DNA from: Thalassospira sp. MCCC 1A03138
GTDB taxonomy: Bacteria; Pseudomonadota; Alphaproteobacteria; Rhodospirillales; Thalassospiraceae
Direction: 5' to 3'
Length of the DNA: 64,000 bases
Assembly (NCBI RefSeq): GCF_002115785.1
Contig: NZ_JFJY01000012.1
Span: 1 to 64,000, forward strand
The position numbers and the translations under genes were made by a program. Below, in pieces: positions 1-8,551 of this stretch; position 1 is the stretch's first letter, and each line of letters starts with the position of its first letter. Below the pieces are notes generated by a model that searched no databases, had not been told where the DNA came from, and worked only from the letters and a program-made list of their open reading frames with translations.

Positions 1-40
1 CGCCGGCAATCAGATGTTTTCCTGTCAGGTTATAGGACAT
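1..40 (-). CDS. Aldehyde dehydrogenase, N-terminal fragment (possibly 2-oxoglutarate semialdehyde dehydrogenase)
   Basis: The leftward operon continues off the left edge. An ATG at 38-40 (minus strand), preceded by a GGAGAA ribosome site, opens a frame reading MSYNLTGKHLIAG, a typical beginning of NAD(P)-dependent aldehyde dehydrogenases of the alpha-ketoglutaric-semialdehyde type. Only 13 residues are visible, so the family call rests on this start plus context: it follows a sugar-acid dehydratase and an AraD1-like protein, the two steps that come before this enzyme in Weimberg-type pathways. The exact substrate is an inference. Confidence 0.5.
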   Translation of the reverse strand, partial: MSYNLTGKHLIAG

Positions 41-60
41 CAAATTCTCCGTTTGCTTGA

Positions 61-1053
61 TCAGATCACGCGGACTTTAACCGGCTCTTCTGGCTTCACC
101 GCAAGACGGTTGCGCAACGCGCGCCCGAAAGGCTTTGCCTCGATTTCGAATTCATCCCCGTCGCGGGTTTGAATGCCATCGGCAAAACTGAGCGTCGCCG
201 TTCCAAAGAAATGCAGATGGATGTACCCCGGGCGCCGGAAAAGATCATATTTGAAATGGTGATATTCCAGATTGTCGATGGAATGAGACATGTTCTCTTC
301 CCCGCTGACAAACGGCTTCTCCCACAGAATGCCACCGTCACGATATACCCGTGAAACCCCTTCGACATGCCCCGGCAGGTCACCAAGCAATAATTCAGGC
401 CCAATGGCACAGGCGCGAAGCTTGGAATGAGCAAGATACAGATAGTTCTGCCGCTCCATCACATGATCGGAAAATTCATTCCCGATCACAAAACCGATGC
501 GCACCGGAAAGCCATCAGGATCATTGATATAGACCCCGGCAATTTCCGGCTCCTCGCTGCCATCAAGGGCAAAAGACGGACTTGGGATATCATCGCCAGG
601 TGCCGCAATGATCGAACCATCGCCTTTGTAAAACCATTCGGGCTGAATGCCCTTTTCACCCGAAGGCGGCTTTCCGCCCTCAAGCCCCATTCGGAACATC
701 TTCATTGAGTCTGTTTCATCTGCGGCCTTACTGGCGGCCTGATGCATATTTGCCCGTGCCGATGCCGATCCCAAATGGGTCAAACCGGTTCCCGTCACCA
801 GAAGATGGGCAGGATCGGGATGATCAATCGGCGACAGCAACCGCCCTGCAGATGCAATCACATCATAGCTTTCGCGGGCCTCATCGAAGCGGCATTCCGC
901 CGCTTCGATCATGGTCATGCCCCGGTCGATGGCAATTGCTGCCAGATCGCGAACCGTATCCACCCCGGCCAGCGGGGCGACTTTGTCACCATCAACAACG
1001 CCAACCCGTCGCTTGCCGTTTTCGGCAATGAATTGAACCAAACGCATGATCAT
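61..1053 (-). CDS. AraD1/GguC family protein (fumarylacetoacetate hydrolase fold)
   Basis: This 330-residue protein belongs to the GguC/AraD1 branch of the FAH superfamily. Visible signs are LLVTGTGLTHLGSA near residue 85, PEWFYKGDGSIIAAPGDD near 140, and a C-terminal half with EPEIAGVYI and GFVIGNEFSDHVMERQNY. AraD1-type members convert 2-keto-3-deoxy sugar acids to 2-oxoglutarate semialdehyde; others in the fold are hydrolases or decarboxylases. It starts 5 bases after the stop of the upstream dehydratase and is followed by an aldehyde dehydrogenase, so it is the likely middle step of the pathway. A second in-frame ATG two codons in (1047) is an alternative start. The family is clear; the reaction is inferred from neighbours. 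Confidence 0.8.
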   Translation of the reverse strand: MIMRLVQFIAENGKRRVGVVDGDKVAPLAGVDTVRDLAAIAIDRGMTMIEAAECRFDEARESYDVIASAGRLLSPIDHPDPAHLLVTGTGLTHLGSASARANMHQAASKAADETDSMKMFRMGLEGGKPPSGEKGIQPEWFYKGDGSIIAAPGDDIPSPSFALDGSEEPEIAGVYINDPDGFPVRIGFVIGNEFSDHVMERQNYLYLAHSKLRACAIGPELLLGDLPGHVEGVSRVYRDGGILWEKPFVSGEENMSHSIDNLEYHHFKYDLFRRPGYIHLHFFGTATLSFADGIQTRDGDEFEIEAKPFGRALRNRLAVKPEEPVKVRVI

Positions 1054-1058
1054 GGCCC

Positions 1059-2231
1059 CTATTCGATGATCTCGAATTCACCAAGCGCATCCTCGGCGAT
1101 TTCAAGCCCCAGACCGGGCAGATCATCATCAAGATCAATGAAGCCGTTCTTTGGCACCGGGTCGCCTTTGAAGACGTAGTAGAACAGTTCGTTTCCGACC
1201 TCGACATCAAAGACCGGGAAGAATTCCGATATCGGGCAGTTCAGGTTCGCCATCGTCAGGTGATAGTTATGCATCTGACCGGCATGCGGAATGACCGGCA
1301 CCTGATAGGCTTCTGCCAGTGCATTGATTTTTTGGGCGGCGGTAATACCGCCAACACGGTTGGTGTCATATTGAATGACGCTAAGTGCATTCATATCCAA
1401 CAGCGTCTTGAATCCGAAATTCGTGAATTCATGCTCACCGCCGGAAATCGGCACGATGTTCATGTTGTTCAGTTCGGCATAGCCCGCAAGATCATCGGCA
1501 ATCACCGGCTCTTCAAGCCAACGGGGCTCGAATTCTGCCAGTTTGGGCAACATGCGCTTGGTATACTCAAGGTTCCAGCCCATGTAACACTCCAGCATCA
1601 GATCACGATCCGGACCGATGACTTCGCGTACGGTTTTGACCAGATCAAGGTTCTTGCGCATGCCTGCGGGACCATCTTTCGGCCCCCAGCCAAAGCGCAT
1701 CTTGACCATATCAAAACCCTGATCGACATAACTCTGGGCCTCTTTGGCAAGTGCATCAATCGACTGACCATAAAGCTTGGACGCATAGACAGGAATCTGC
1801 TCCTTGGTTCTACCACCAAGCAACTTGAATACCGGTTTGCCGGTTGCCTTGCCCATGATGTCCCAGATCGCGATATCAATCGCCGAAATCGCCACCATAC
1901 CAACGCCTTTACGGCCCCACGCATGGGTACGGCGATACATTTTCTGCCACAGATATTCATTATCGAACGGGTCTTCGCCAATCACCAGCGGCGCAAGATA
2001 GGTATCAATGATTTGCTTGGTGATCGTCGGTGCGAGTGCCGCATTACCAATACCGACAAGACCGTTATCAGTTTCAACTTCACAGATCAGCCATTCATGG
2101 AACCGGAAGGATCCCATGCTGTCGCCGCGCTCAAAAAGTGCATCGGATGCATTGGTACAGAAATTGGCCTGCGGGGCGACGGTTTTACCGTTCCAGCGCA
2201 ACACACGTGTGCGGATACTTTTGATTTTCAT
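1059..2231 (-). CDS. L-rhamnonate dehydratase-like enolase superfamily enzyme
   Basis: Mandelate racemase/muconate lactonizing family, 390 residues, matching the RhmD subgroup in length and motifs: [11 protein letters not shown] and FRFHEWL near the N terminus, [13 protein letters not shown] near 95, the metal-ligand segments [20 protein letters not shown] and ISGGEHEF, and the acid-base pair in [10 protein letters not shown] and [13 protein letters not shown]. These enzymes remove water from an acid sugar to give a 2-keto-3-deoxy acid. The start chosen is the ATG at 2231 (MKIKS), which has AAGGA at good spacing; an ATG three codons upstream overlaps that site. It lies 188 bases after the PdxA-like gene in the same operon. 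Substrate could be L-rhamnonate or a related aldonate. Confidence 0.82.
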   Translation of the reverse strand: MKIKSIRTRVLRWNGKTVAPQANFCTNASDALFERGDSMGSFRFHEWLICEVETDNGLVGIGNAALAPTITKQIIDTYLAPLVIGEDPFDNEYLWQKMYRRTHAWGRKGVGMVAISAIDIAIWDIMGKATGKPVFKLLGGRTKEQIPVYASKLYGQSIDALAKEAQSYVDQGFDMVKMRFGWGPKDGPAGMRKNLDLVKTVREVIGPDRDLMLECYMGWNLEYTKRMLPKLAEFEPRWLEEPVIADDLAGYAELNNMNIVPISGGEHEFTNFGFKTLLDMNALSVIQYDTNRVGGITAAQKINALAEAYQVPVIPHAGQMHNYHLTMANLNCPISEFFPVFDVEVGNELFYYVFKGDPVPKNGFIDLDDDLPGLGLEIAEDALGEFEIIE

Positions 2232-2419
2232 CGCAATCATCCTTTCAGATGGAGTGCCCGCAAATCGGGCTTTCGAACAAAGCGGTGACGTTCACACAAG
2301 ACACATGTCCTGGGCGGTCTCCGGATCGAACCAGAATTTTTGATAAGAACCTTGCCGCGGGCCGGGTGCGCAGGGAGAACGCAACCCGTCCGACGGCAAA
2401 AACAATCAGGTACTGATCG

Positions 2420-3442
2420 TCAGGCGGCCAATCGGGCCTGACGTCGGCTTCCCGCCATTCTTGCGACAATTTCAAATGCCGCCAAGGTCGCCCCGACATT
2501 GGCTTTGCCAAGGCCGGAGATGTCGTAAGCCGTACCATGCGCAGGCGTTGCAACCGGGATCGGAAGCCCCCCCTGCACGGTCACACCACGATCAAAGCCC
2601 AGAAGCTTTATCGCGATCTGCCCCTGGTCGTGATACATGGTGACAATCGCATCAAGTTCCCCGGCTTGCGCCTTTAGGAAGATGGTGTCGGCCGGCCATG
2701 GCCCATCCGCCGGAAGTCCAAGGCTTTTGGCCTTCTCTACCGCTGGCGCGATAATGTCGATTTCCTCGCGACCAAAATTCCCGCCATCGCCCGCATGCGG
2801 GTTAAGAGCAGCAACACCAACCCGTGGCTGATCGATCCCGTTGGCGACAAGAGCATCGGTAATCAGTCGAACCGCATCAACAATCCGGTCGACCGAAATG
2901 TTTTCCACGACACGTGCCAGTGCAATATGGCTGGTCACGCGGCTGGTCCACATGCCTTCCATGGTGTTGAACTCACAGACCGGACCATCATGACCAATAT
3001 GCTCGGCCATATAATGCAGTTCGTCCTCATGACCCATGCCACCACGGATCATGGCTTCCTTGTTGAACGGCATGAACAAAATGCCATCAACTTTTTCGTC
3101 ACGTGCAAGGTCAAGGGCGACGTCAAGCGTGCGTAGACTTGCCGCACCGGATTTGGCATCGACCACACCGGGTTTGATCTGATCCGGATCGAAAAATGAT
3201 GTTTCGATATAGGGATAGGCATCTTTCGGCCAGCTTGCCGGGAGATCCTTGACTGCTGCCAGAGTGATATCAAGACCGGAATCCTTGCGGCCGCGTTCAA
3301 TCAGGCATTTGTCGCCAATCACCACCACATCCGCCCTTTCGCGAATATCACTGCGCGACAGAAGACGCAGAAGCAATTCCGGACCAATACCGTTGGCGTC
3401 GCCGGGGATTACCGCCAGACGCGGTTTCACATTAACAGTCAT
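2420..3442 (-). CDS. PdxA-family 4-phosphate dehydrogenase (PdxA2-like)
   Basis: A 340-residue member of the 4-hydroxythreonine-4-phosphate dehydrogenase family. It starts with the typical VIPGDANGIGPELLLRLL and contains LNPHAGDGGNFGREE and TMYHDQGQIAIKLLGF, which carry metal-binding His residues of the family. The ATG overlaps the stop of dctM (ATGA), so the two are translationally coupled. Placement in a sugar-acid uptake operon rather than near vitamin B6 genes suggests a PdxA2-type role on a phosphorylated acid sugar such as a threonate or erythronate. No DUF1537-type kinase that would make such a substrate is visible here, so the role remains open. Confidence 0.8.
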   Translation of the reverse strand: MTVNVKPRLAVIPGDANGIGPELLLRLLSRSDIRERADVVVIGDKCLIERGRKDSGLDITLAAVKDLPASWPKDAYPYIETSFFDPDQIKPGVVDAKSGAASLRTLDVALDLARDEKVDGILFMPFNKEAMIRGGMGHEDELHYMAEHIGHDGPVCEFNTMEGMWTSRVTSHIALARVVENISVDRIVDAVRLITDALVANGIDQPRVGVAALNPHAGDGGNFGREEIDIIAPAVEKAKSLGLPADGPWPADTIFLKAQAGELDAIVTMYHDQGQIAIKLLGFDRGVTVQGGLPIPVATPAHGTAYDISGLGKANVGATLAAFEIVARMAGSRRQARLAA

Positions 3443-4725
3443 CTATAAAAGAACTCCACAAGCGTCATGGGAATGAAGGGCAGGTACGTGACCGCCATCA
3501 GCACAGCGAACAGCACGCCGATGAAAGGCACATTAACCTTGGTCGTTTCCCAGATATCGGTTTTGGCAATCGAACAGGATGTCACCAGCACACTGGCGAC
3601 GGGCGGGGTCTGCTGACCAATGGCAAGATTAAGGGTAAGAATGATGCCAAAATGCACGGGATCAATCCCGACCTGCTGGATCAGCGGCAAGACAATCGGC
3701 ACCACCAGAATGATCGCAGCAGCACCGTGCAATATGCAGCCAAGAACAAGCAAAAGCACATTAAGCAGCATCAGCACAACGAACGGATCATTGGTAAATC
3801 CGGTGATCGCCGCAGCCAGCATCTGCGGCAGACCTTCCTCGGTCAGATAAAGACCCAGCACAGCCGAGGTCGCGACCAGCAGCATCACGGTTGCTGTCTG
3901 GTTGATCCCTTCGCGCAGGGCATCAAGGAACATCGCAAAATCAAGTTCCCGATAGATGAAAGCCCCGATCACAACCGCGGCAACCACCGCCAGGCCAGCT
4001 CCTTCGGTCGCTGTTACCAACCCGCCGAAAATACCGCCCAGAATGATGAATGGCAGGGTCAGCGCCCAGGCCGCCTCACGGAAGGTTTTGCGAACGCGCG
4101 CCAGATCAAAACGTTCATCACGCGGAATGTCATATTTTACCGCAAAGTAATAGCTGACACACATCAACCCGAATGCCCCCAGAAGGCCCGGCACGACACC
4201 GGCAACAAACAGTTGCACAATCGAGGTATCCGAAAGCGCCCCATAAAGGATCATGGGAATTGAAGGCGGGATAATGATCGCAAGGGATGCCGAAGACGAC
4301 GTTACCGCAGCCGCAAAGGTGCCTTTATATCCCTTGCGCTTCATGCCAGGGATCAGGACCGAACCGGTCGCGGCAACATCCGCCACCGCAGAACCCGAAA
4401 TTTCGGCAAAGAATAACGACACACCGATATTGACCATCGCCAGACCGCCACGCATGAACCCGATCAGGGCCGAAACGAAGTCGATCAGCCGACGCGAAAT
4501 CGACGAGGTGTTCATCAATGCGCCCGCCAGAATGAAGAGCGGGATCGCAATCAGGGGAAAGCTGGTCGCACCATCAAACAGGGCAAGTGCGGCATTGTAG
4601 AAACCCGGAACTCCATGCAGGGAATAGACCCCCACCAGTGCAGCCGCACCGATGGATACCGCAATCGGAACCCCCATAAAGACCAGGAAAAACATCAAAG
4701 GAAGAATGACTGAAACGGCCATCAT
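3439..4725 (-). CDS. dctM: TRAP transporter large permease (DctM)
   Basis: A 428-residue, very hydrophobic protein of the DctM family with about a dozen membrane spans. Characteristic stretches are LFILAGALMNTSSISRRL near 75, FFAEISGSAVADVAATGS near 115, and IIIPPSIPMILYGAL near 160. It is the ion-coupled channel subunit that works with the small permease DctQ and the periplasmic binding protein. Its ATG overlaps the dctQ stop codon (ATGA), and its own stop overlaps the start of the pdxA-like gene, giving a tightly coupled operon. Length is normal for the family. Confidence 0.93.
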   Translation of the reverse strand: MMAVSVILPLMFFLVFMGVPIAVSIGAAALVGVYSLHGVPGFYNAALALFDGATSFPLIAIPLFILAGALMNTSSISRRLIDFVSALIGFMRGGLAMVNIGVSLFFAEISGSAVADVAATGSVLIPGMKRKGYKGTFAAAVTSSSASLAIIIPPSIPMILYGALSDTSIVQLFVAGVVPGLLGAFGLMCVSYYFAVKYDIPRDERFDLARVRKTFREAAWALTLPFIILGGIFGGLVTATEGAGLAVVAAVVIGAFIYRELDFAMFLDALREGINQTATVMLLVATSAVLGLYLTEEGLPQMLAAAITGFTNDPFVVLMLLNVLLLVLGCILHGAAAIILVVPIVLPLIQQVGIDPVHFGIILTLNLAIGQQTPPVASVLVTSCSIAKTDIWETTKVNVPFIGVLFAVLMAVTYLPFIPMTLVEFFYR

Positions 4726-5276
4726 GCTGCCCTTTCATTGAACGGCGCATCGCTTTTCTGCGCCTTGGCAATTTCGTGGTTCATTTCTTCGGTTTCGACA
4801 TCAAGTGCCGTCACCATGCGCTGCCATGCTTCCGGCAAACTCAGCAATTGACCAATCACGAACAGCGCACAGCCGACCGGAATGACCGATTGAGTGAATT
4901 GCAAGCCAACCCAGGGCAACGAAATCAGGGTTTCGCCCCCCATGATCTGAAGAACAAACCAGCCGGCCCACGCCATTGTAGCAAACATCGCAATGACGAT
5001 GGCTTCGCCCATCAGAAAGACGATCTTGCGCAGGGTCAGAGGCAGGGCAAGAAGCACGCCAGAGAAACTAAGGTGGGATCGGCGCACAGCGGCAAGAGCG
5101 GCACCGTAATAGGTAATCCAGGCCAGCATCACCGAAGCCACTTCGTCATACCAGACCAGGGAATAACCGCTATAGCGGAAGATCACTGCCAGGATCACGA
5201 TCAACGCCAGAAACGTGATCAATGTCATGGTAAAGACTTCCAGTGTACGCCGGAACAGAACTGCTGCGAACTGCAT
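4722..5276 (-). CDS. dctQ: TRAP transporter small permease (DctQ)
   Basis: A 184-residue protein with four predicted membrane helices and the DctQ signature region: VIFRYSGYSLVWYDEVASV, then LAWITYYGAALAAVRRSHLS. It forms the membrane part of the TRAP transporter with DctM. An AGGAG site lies six bases before the ATG at 5276. The gene follows dctP after a hairpin-containing gap and overlaps dctM by four bases. Confidence 0.9.
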   Translation of the reverse strand: MQFAAVLFRRTLEVFTMTLITFLALIVILAVIFRYSGYSLVWYDEVASVMLAWITYYGAALAAVRRSHLSFSGVLLALPLTLRKIVFLMGEAIVIAMFATMAWAGWFVLQIMGGETLISLPWVGLQFTQSVIPVGCALFVIGQLLSLPEAWQRMVTALDVETEEMNHEIAKAQKSDAPFNERAA

Positions 5277-5313
5277 CGCGTTCTCTCCTAAGGAAAACGA
5301 AGGAAGAAAATGC

Positions 5314-5339
5314 GGGGCAACCAGACGGATGGTTGCCCC
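5314..5339 (-). other. Intercistronic hairpin after dctP
   Basis: A perfect 9-bp inverted repeat (GGGGCAACC / GGTTGCCCC, 8-base loop) lies just after the dctP stop and before dctQ, with no strong U run. Such hairpins usually protect or partly terminate the transcript so that the binding protein is made in excess over the permeases. The structure is seen in the sequence; the role is inferred. Confidence 0.6.
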
Positions 5340-5347
5340 CGCCCGAT

Positions 5348-6346
5348 TTAGTCTGCAGTCGCAAGGGCGGCATCAACCAGTGCCTTGCCGCCATCAATTT
5401 CGGATGCGAACTTGTCATAGATCGGCTTGGAAGCTTCAACAAAGGCGGCACGATCCGCCGTATTGACTTCCATACCGCCTGCTGTCAGCTCATCAAGCAG
5501 CGCTTTGTCAGCCTTCGCACCGGCATCACGCGACCAAAGGGCCACTTCGCGCGCGGTATTGACCAGAATGTCGCGAACTTCCGGATCAAGGTCGTTATAG
5601 ACCGTAACCGACATGGTCGGATAAGACGGCGAATAGATATGCCCCGAAAGCGTCAGGTATTTCTGCACTTCGTTAAGCTTGGCAGCCTCGATGTTGGTCA
5701 GCGGATTTTCCTGACCATCAATGACACCGGTCTGAAGCCCGACAAAAACTTCGGAAAAGGCCATCGGTGTCGGGTTCGCACCATAGCTCGAGAACATGGC
5801 AACACGCCATTCGGACTGCGGCGTGCGTAACTTGATACCATCAAGATCGGCCGGAACATTGATCGGACGCGCATTGTTGGTGATCTGACGGAAACCGTTC
5901 TCCCAAAGAGCAAGGATTTTGTAACCGGCCTCTTCTGCCTGCGGGGCGACGGTCGGCCAGAAAACAGACTCTTCGATTTTTGCCAATTGGTCACGATCCT
6001 TCACAAGGAACGGCAAATCAAAAAGGGCAAATTTGTCTGCAATGGTCGGCATGGTCGACGACGGCAAAGTAATCTGCACCGTGCCAAGCTTCAGGCGCTG
6101 CATCAGCTCTTTGTCCTTGCCCAGCTGGGCAGAGTCAAAAAGCTTCACCGTTGCCTTGTCACCAAGTCGCTCATTGGCAAGACGGGTAAACTCAGCCGCA
6201 GTATTCGCCTGAAGCGAACCATGCTCGGCACTGATGGCAAATACGATCTCGTCTGCAGCATTTGCAGTTGCGAGTGCGGACATGGACGTGATGCTGCCAA
6301 ATGTTACGGCAGCGACAAATTTACGGATACGACCTGTGTGGGTCAT
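5348..6346 (-). CDS. dctP: TRAP transporter periplasmic substrate-binding protein (DctP)
   Basis: Periplasmic solute receptor of the DctP family, 332 residues. The ATG at 6346 is chosen because GGAGGAAT lies directly before it and it gives a clean signal peptide ending in ATANAADE; a longer frame upstream has no support. Family marks are FDLPFLVKDRDQLAKI, NGFRQITNNARPI, the LRTPQSEW ligand-binding region and SEVFVGLQTGVIDGQENP. The Arg in the LRTP segment normally binds a carboxylate, which fits uptake of a sugar acid. It is the first gene of the leftward operon and is preceded by palindromic operators shared with the divergent GntR gene. Confidence 0.93.
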   Translation of the reverse strand: MTHTGRIRKFVAAVTFGSITSMSALATANAADEIVFAISAEHGSLQANTAAEFTRLANERLGDKATVKLFDSAQLGKDKELMQRLKLGTVQITLPSSTMPTIADKFALFDLPFLVKDRDQLAKIEESVFWPTVAPQAEEAGYKILALWENGFRQITNNARPINVPADLDGIKLRTPQSEWRVAMFSSYGANPTPMAFSEVFVGLQTGVIDGQENPLTNIEAAKLNEVQKYLTLSGHIYSPSYPTMSVTVYNDLDPEVRDILVNTAREVALWSRDAGAKADKALLDELTAGGMEVNTADRAAFVEASKPIYDKFASEIDGGKALVDAALATAD

Positions 6347-6421
6347 GTATTCCTCCCGATTTATATCTATTTCGCTGTTCACCGGTAGCTGGGAACGCAC
6401 GATCTTTGCCGTGCTTAATTT

Positions 6422-6431
6422 TGGTATACCA
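6422..6431. promoter_or_regulatory. Palindromic operator TGGTATACCA, TRAP-operon side
   Basis: A perfect 10-bp palindrome about 76 bases upstream of the dctP start. The same 10 bases recur twice more in this intergenic region. It matches the core of sites bound by FCD-type GntR regulators such as UxuR/ExuR. Likely bound by the adjacent GntR protein to control the TRAP operon. Confidence 0.7.
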
Positions 6432-6565
6432 TATTGAAGATACCGAGAGTCAACAAAAAATCACCGCAGACCCGGACCCATTGACAAAAAATCATAAAAT
6501 TTAATATAAAACAATTACTTATGAGAAATCACCACCAATGAGGCCCACTCTCTTCCACCTCCAAA

Positions 6566-6592
6566 TGGTATACCATATTTTTTGGTATACCA
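6566..6592. promoter_or_regulatory. Tandem palindromic operators (two TGGTATACCA copies)
   Basis: Two identical TGGTATACCA palindromes at 6566-6575 and 6583-6592, 17 bases centre to centre and so not on the same face of the helix. They lie about 70 bases before the GntR start codon, a position suited to autoregulation. Together with the copy at 6422 they could allow looping across the divergent promoters. Confidence 0.72.
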
Positions 6593-6661
6593 TTTTCACC
6601 TTGCTCTCATTCATTACGCATCCTATAGTTTGCGCAATGACGATACGCAGGGAAGAATGGT

Positions 6662-7420
6662 TTGAGTAACATCACGCTAAACGCCGGATCAGAATCCGAC
6701 CTCGACACCTACGAGCCGATTGTCGATGCACCACTCGCAAACATCTCGGAGAACAGCGACCTGCCGCTAGCCCAACAGGCAGCAAATGTCCTGCGCGACA
6801 TGATCGTGCAAGACATCATTCCGCCGGGCAAACCGATCCGCGAACGCACATTGGCTCAACAGCTTAATATATCGCGCACCCCTCTGCGCGAAGCCTTGCG
6901 GATTCTGGCCGTTGACGGCCTTGTCGAACTTCTGCCTTCACGCGGTGCGATTGCGGCAAATCCAAGCCCCGAAGACGTCAAGCACATGCTTGAATTTCTC
7001 GGCGGGATCGAAGGTCTTGCCGGGGAACTGGCCTGCAAACGCGCGACCGATGAAGAAATCGACGAAATCCGTGCCCTGCATTACGAAATGCTTGCCGCCT
7101 TTGCCCGCAAGGACCGCCTCGCCTATTTCAAACTCAACCAGCGGATTCACCGCGCCCTTGTAATGGCATCGGGAAATCCATTGCTGATTGAAACCCATGA
7201 ACGCATGAATGCGCGACTTTATCGCATCCGTTATCGATCCAACATGCGCAATACAAAATGGCCAACCGCGATTAGCGAGCATGAGGAAATTTTAAAAGCT
7301 ATTGAAAGTCGTGATGCCGTCAAACTGAATGACCTGATGCGCAACCACCTCGGCAGCACCTGGATCAAAGTCAGCGAAGACGGTCAAGTCGGCACCGCAG
7401 ATCATCACGATAACGATTAA
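6662..7420 (+). CDS. GntR-family regulator with FCD domain
   Basis: A 252-residue regulator. A winged helix-turn-helix occupies about residues 40-105, with IRERTLAQQLNISRTPLREA as its recognition region, and an all-helical FCD ligand domain follows (LNQRIHRALVMASGNPLL, SEHEEILKAIESRD). The frame opens at a TTG with GGAAG in front; the next in-frame ATG would delete part of the DNA-binding domain, so TTG is preferred. It is divergent from the TRAP/sugar-acid operon and three identical palindromes lie between them, so it is very likely the local sugar-acid-responsive regulator, probably a repressor. Confidence 0.9.
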   Translation: MSNITLNAGSESDLDTYEPIVDAPLANISENSDLPLAQQAANVLRDMIVQDIIPPGKPIRERTLAQQLNISRTPLREALRILAVDGLVELLPSRGAIAANPSPEDVKHMLEFLGGIEGLAGELACKRATDEEIDEIRALHYEMLAAFARKDRLAYFKLNQRIHRALVMASGNPLLIETHERMNARLYRIRYRSNMRNTKWPTAISEHEEILKAIESRDAVKLNDLMRNHLGSTWIKVSEDGQVGTADHHDND

Positions 7421-7453
7421 TCCAGAAACACACGAACCGGCACTGCTGGAACT

Positions 7454-7484
7454 GGCTCCCGCGAAAGCGGGGGCCTTCTTTTTT
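7454..7484 (+). terminator. Intrinsic terminator after the GntR gene
   Basis: A 9-bp stem (GGCTCCCGC / GCGGGGGCC with one G-T pair) closed by a GAAA tetraloop and followed by TTCTTTTTT. It ends the GntR transcript and separates it from the convergent LysR gene. Confidence 0.88.
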
Positions 7485-7509
7485 GGCTGCAATCAATAAA
7501 ATGCAGATT

Positions 7510-8433
7510 CTAAATTTTATGTATCGATGTGGCTCTCTCTTCATGTTGAAGAATTGCAATACGGATCGTCTCCATCAGCTCACTTGCTATCTTGGATAAT
7601 TCCGCAAATTTTGGCGTTACCAGCCAAATTGTCGACTTGATTGGCTCCAACAGGGGTCGAAATGCAATCCCCTTATCCCAAGGCCCGAAAGACGCAAGAG
7701 ACGAGACAATCGTAACGCCGTAGCCCGCACTCACCATAGCACACGCCGCCTCAGACATTTGAACCTCTGCAACCGGGCGCATGGAAATTCCAAGCCGTGA
7801 AAATGCGGAACTTATGATCGAAAACGACAAATCGTCTCGCCCCAAAGCCACCAACGGGGCCTCCTGTAAATCCTTTAGAGACACGACATTATTACCAGCC
7901 AAAGGATGGTCACTGGGCAGGCCGCAAACCATGGAAAGCTCTGCAAACTTTTCACATTTGAGAGCCGGGTTATCCGATGGCACCAGAGAAAGACCGAAAT
8001 CGGCGGAACGTGTGATCAAGGCATCCTCGATACTACGCGAAGTACGGGTCAAAAGAGTGAAATTGACACCCTCCCGAGTCTTGATCAACTTCGCCACTTC
8101 ACGGGGAATCAGTTGCATACTTATTGCGGGAAAAGCGACCAAAGCCACCTCTCCACGTTCCAGATTCCGAATTGATCTGGCTGTTTTTTCAACACGAATC
8201 ACACCTGCCAAAAGTTTGTGCGTTTCGGTGTAAAGCTGTTTGGCCTCCGGTGTCGGAACGAGACGCCCGGTGCTTCGTGAGAACAGATCGAAACCACAAC
8301 TTTCCTCGAACGATTTCAAAAGCTTGGTAACCGCTGGCTGGCTGACGAAAAGCGTTTCTGCCGCTTTGGTTACAGAACCTACTTTCATCACTGCATTGAA
8401 TGCTTCGATCTGTCGAATGTTGGCCTTAGCCAT
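7510..8433 (-). CDS. LysR-family transcriptional regulator
   Basis: A 307-residue LysR-type protein. The N-terminal helix-turn-helix is seen in RQIEAFNAVMKVGSVTKAAE and LFVSQPAVTKLLKSFEE; the effector-binding domain fills residues 90-300 with the usual periplasmic-binding-like fold (VALVAFPAISMQLIP, ACAMVSAGYGVTIVSSLAS). It is divergent from the polyamine-like ABC and amine-oxidation operon starting at 8552, the classic arrangement for a LysR activator and its target. Effector is unknown; an imported amine or its breakdown product is a fair guess. Confidence 0.92.
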   Translation of the reverse strand: MAKANIRQIEAFNAVMKVGSVTKAAETLFVSQPAVTKLLKSFEESCGFDLFSRSTGRLVPTPEAKQLYTETHKLLAGVIRVEKTARSIRNLERGEVALVAFPAISMQLIPREVAKLIKTREGVNFTLLTRTSRSIEDALITRSADFGLSLVPSDNPALKCEKFAELSMVCGLPSDHPLAGNNVVSLKDLQEAPLVALGRDDLSFSIISSAFSRLGISMRPVAEVQMSEAACAMVSAGYGVTIVSSLASFGPWDKGIAFRPLLEPIKSTIWLVTPKFAELSKIASELMETIRIAILQHEERATSIHKI

Positions 8434-8507
8434 CTTTCATATAACCTTTTGGAATACTGAACCCAATAAATATCATTTGTATATTATGCGCAACCGCCTT
8501 CCACTAA

Positions 8508-8538
8508 TGATGGATAAAAAAAATAGTCTCATCCATCA
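8508..8538 (+). promoter_or_regulatory. Inverted repeat in the leader of the amine-uptake operon
   Basis: TGATGGAT at 8508-8515 and ATCCATCA at 8531-8538 form an 8-bp inverted repeat with a 15-base loop, ending right at the ribosome-binding site of the binding-protein gene. It could fold in the mRNA leader and affect translation, or be a protein-binding dyad. No riboswitch class is recognised. Confidence 0.4.
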
Positions 8539-8551
8539 GGGAATTCACACA

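Noticed and set aside
2256-2270. Short hairpin GCCCG-CAAAT-CGGGC between the PdxA-like and dehydratase genes
   Set aside because: Only a 5-bp stem without a U run on the transcribed strand; too weak to call a terminator.
1260-2288. Long open frame on the plus strand opposite the rhamnonate-dehydratase-like gene
   Set aside because: It runs antisense through a gene with clear family motifs and its own ribosome site; the predicted protein has no recognisable domain and shadow-type composition.
3652-4263. Plus-strand open frame opposite dctM
   Set aside because: His/Gln/Arg-rich composition typical of the complement of a membrane-protein gene.
8240-8551. Upstream in-frame extension of the amine-binding-protein gene
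   Set aside because: It would run antisense into the LysR gene and place the signal peptide in the middle of the protein; the ATG at 8552 has a ribosome site and a clean leader.
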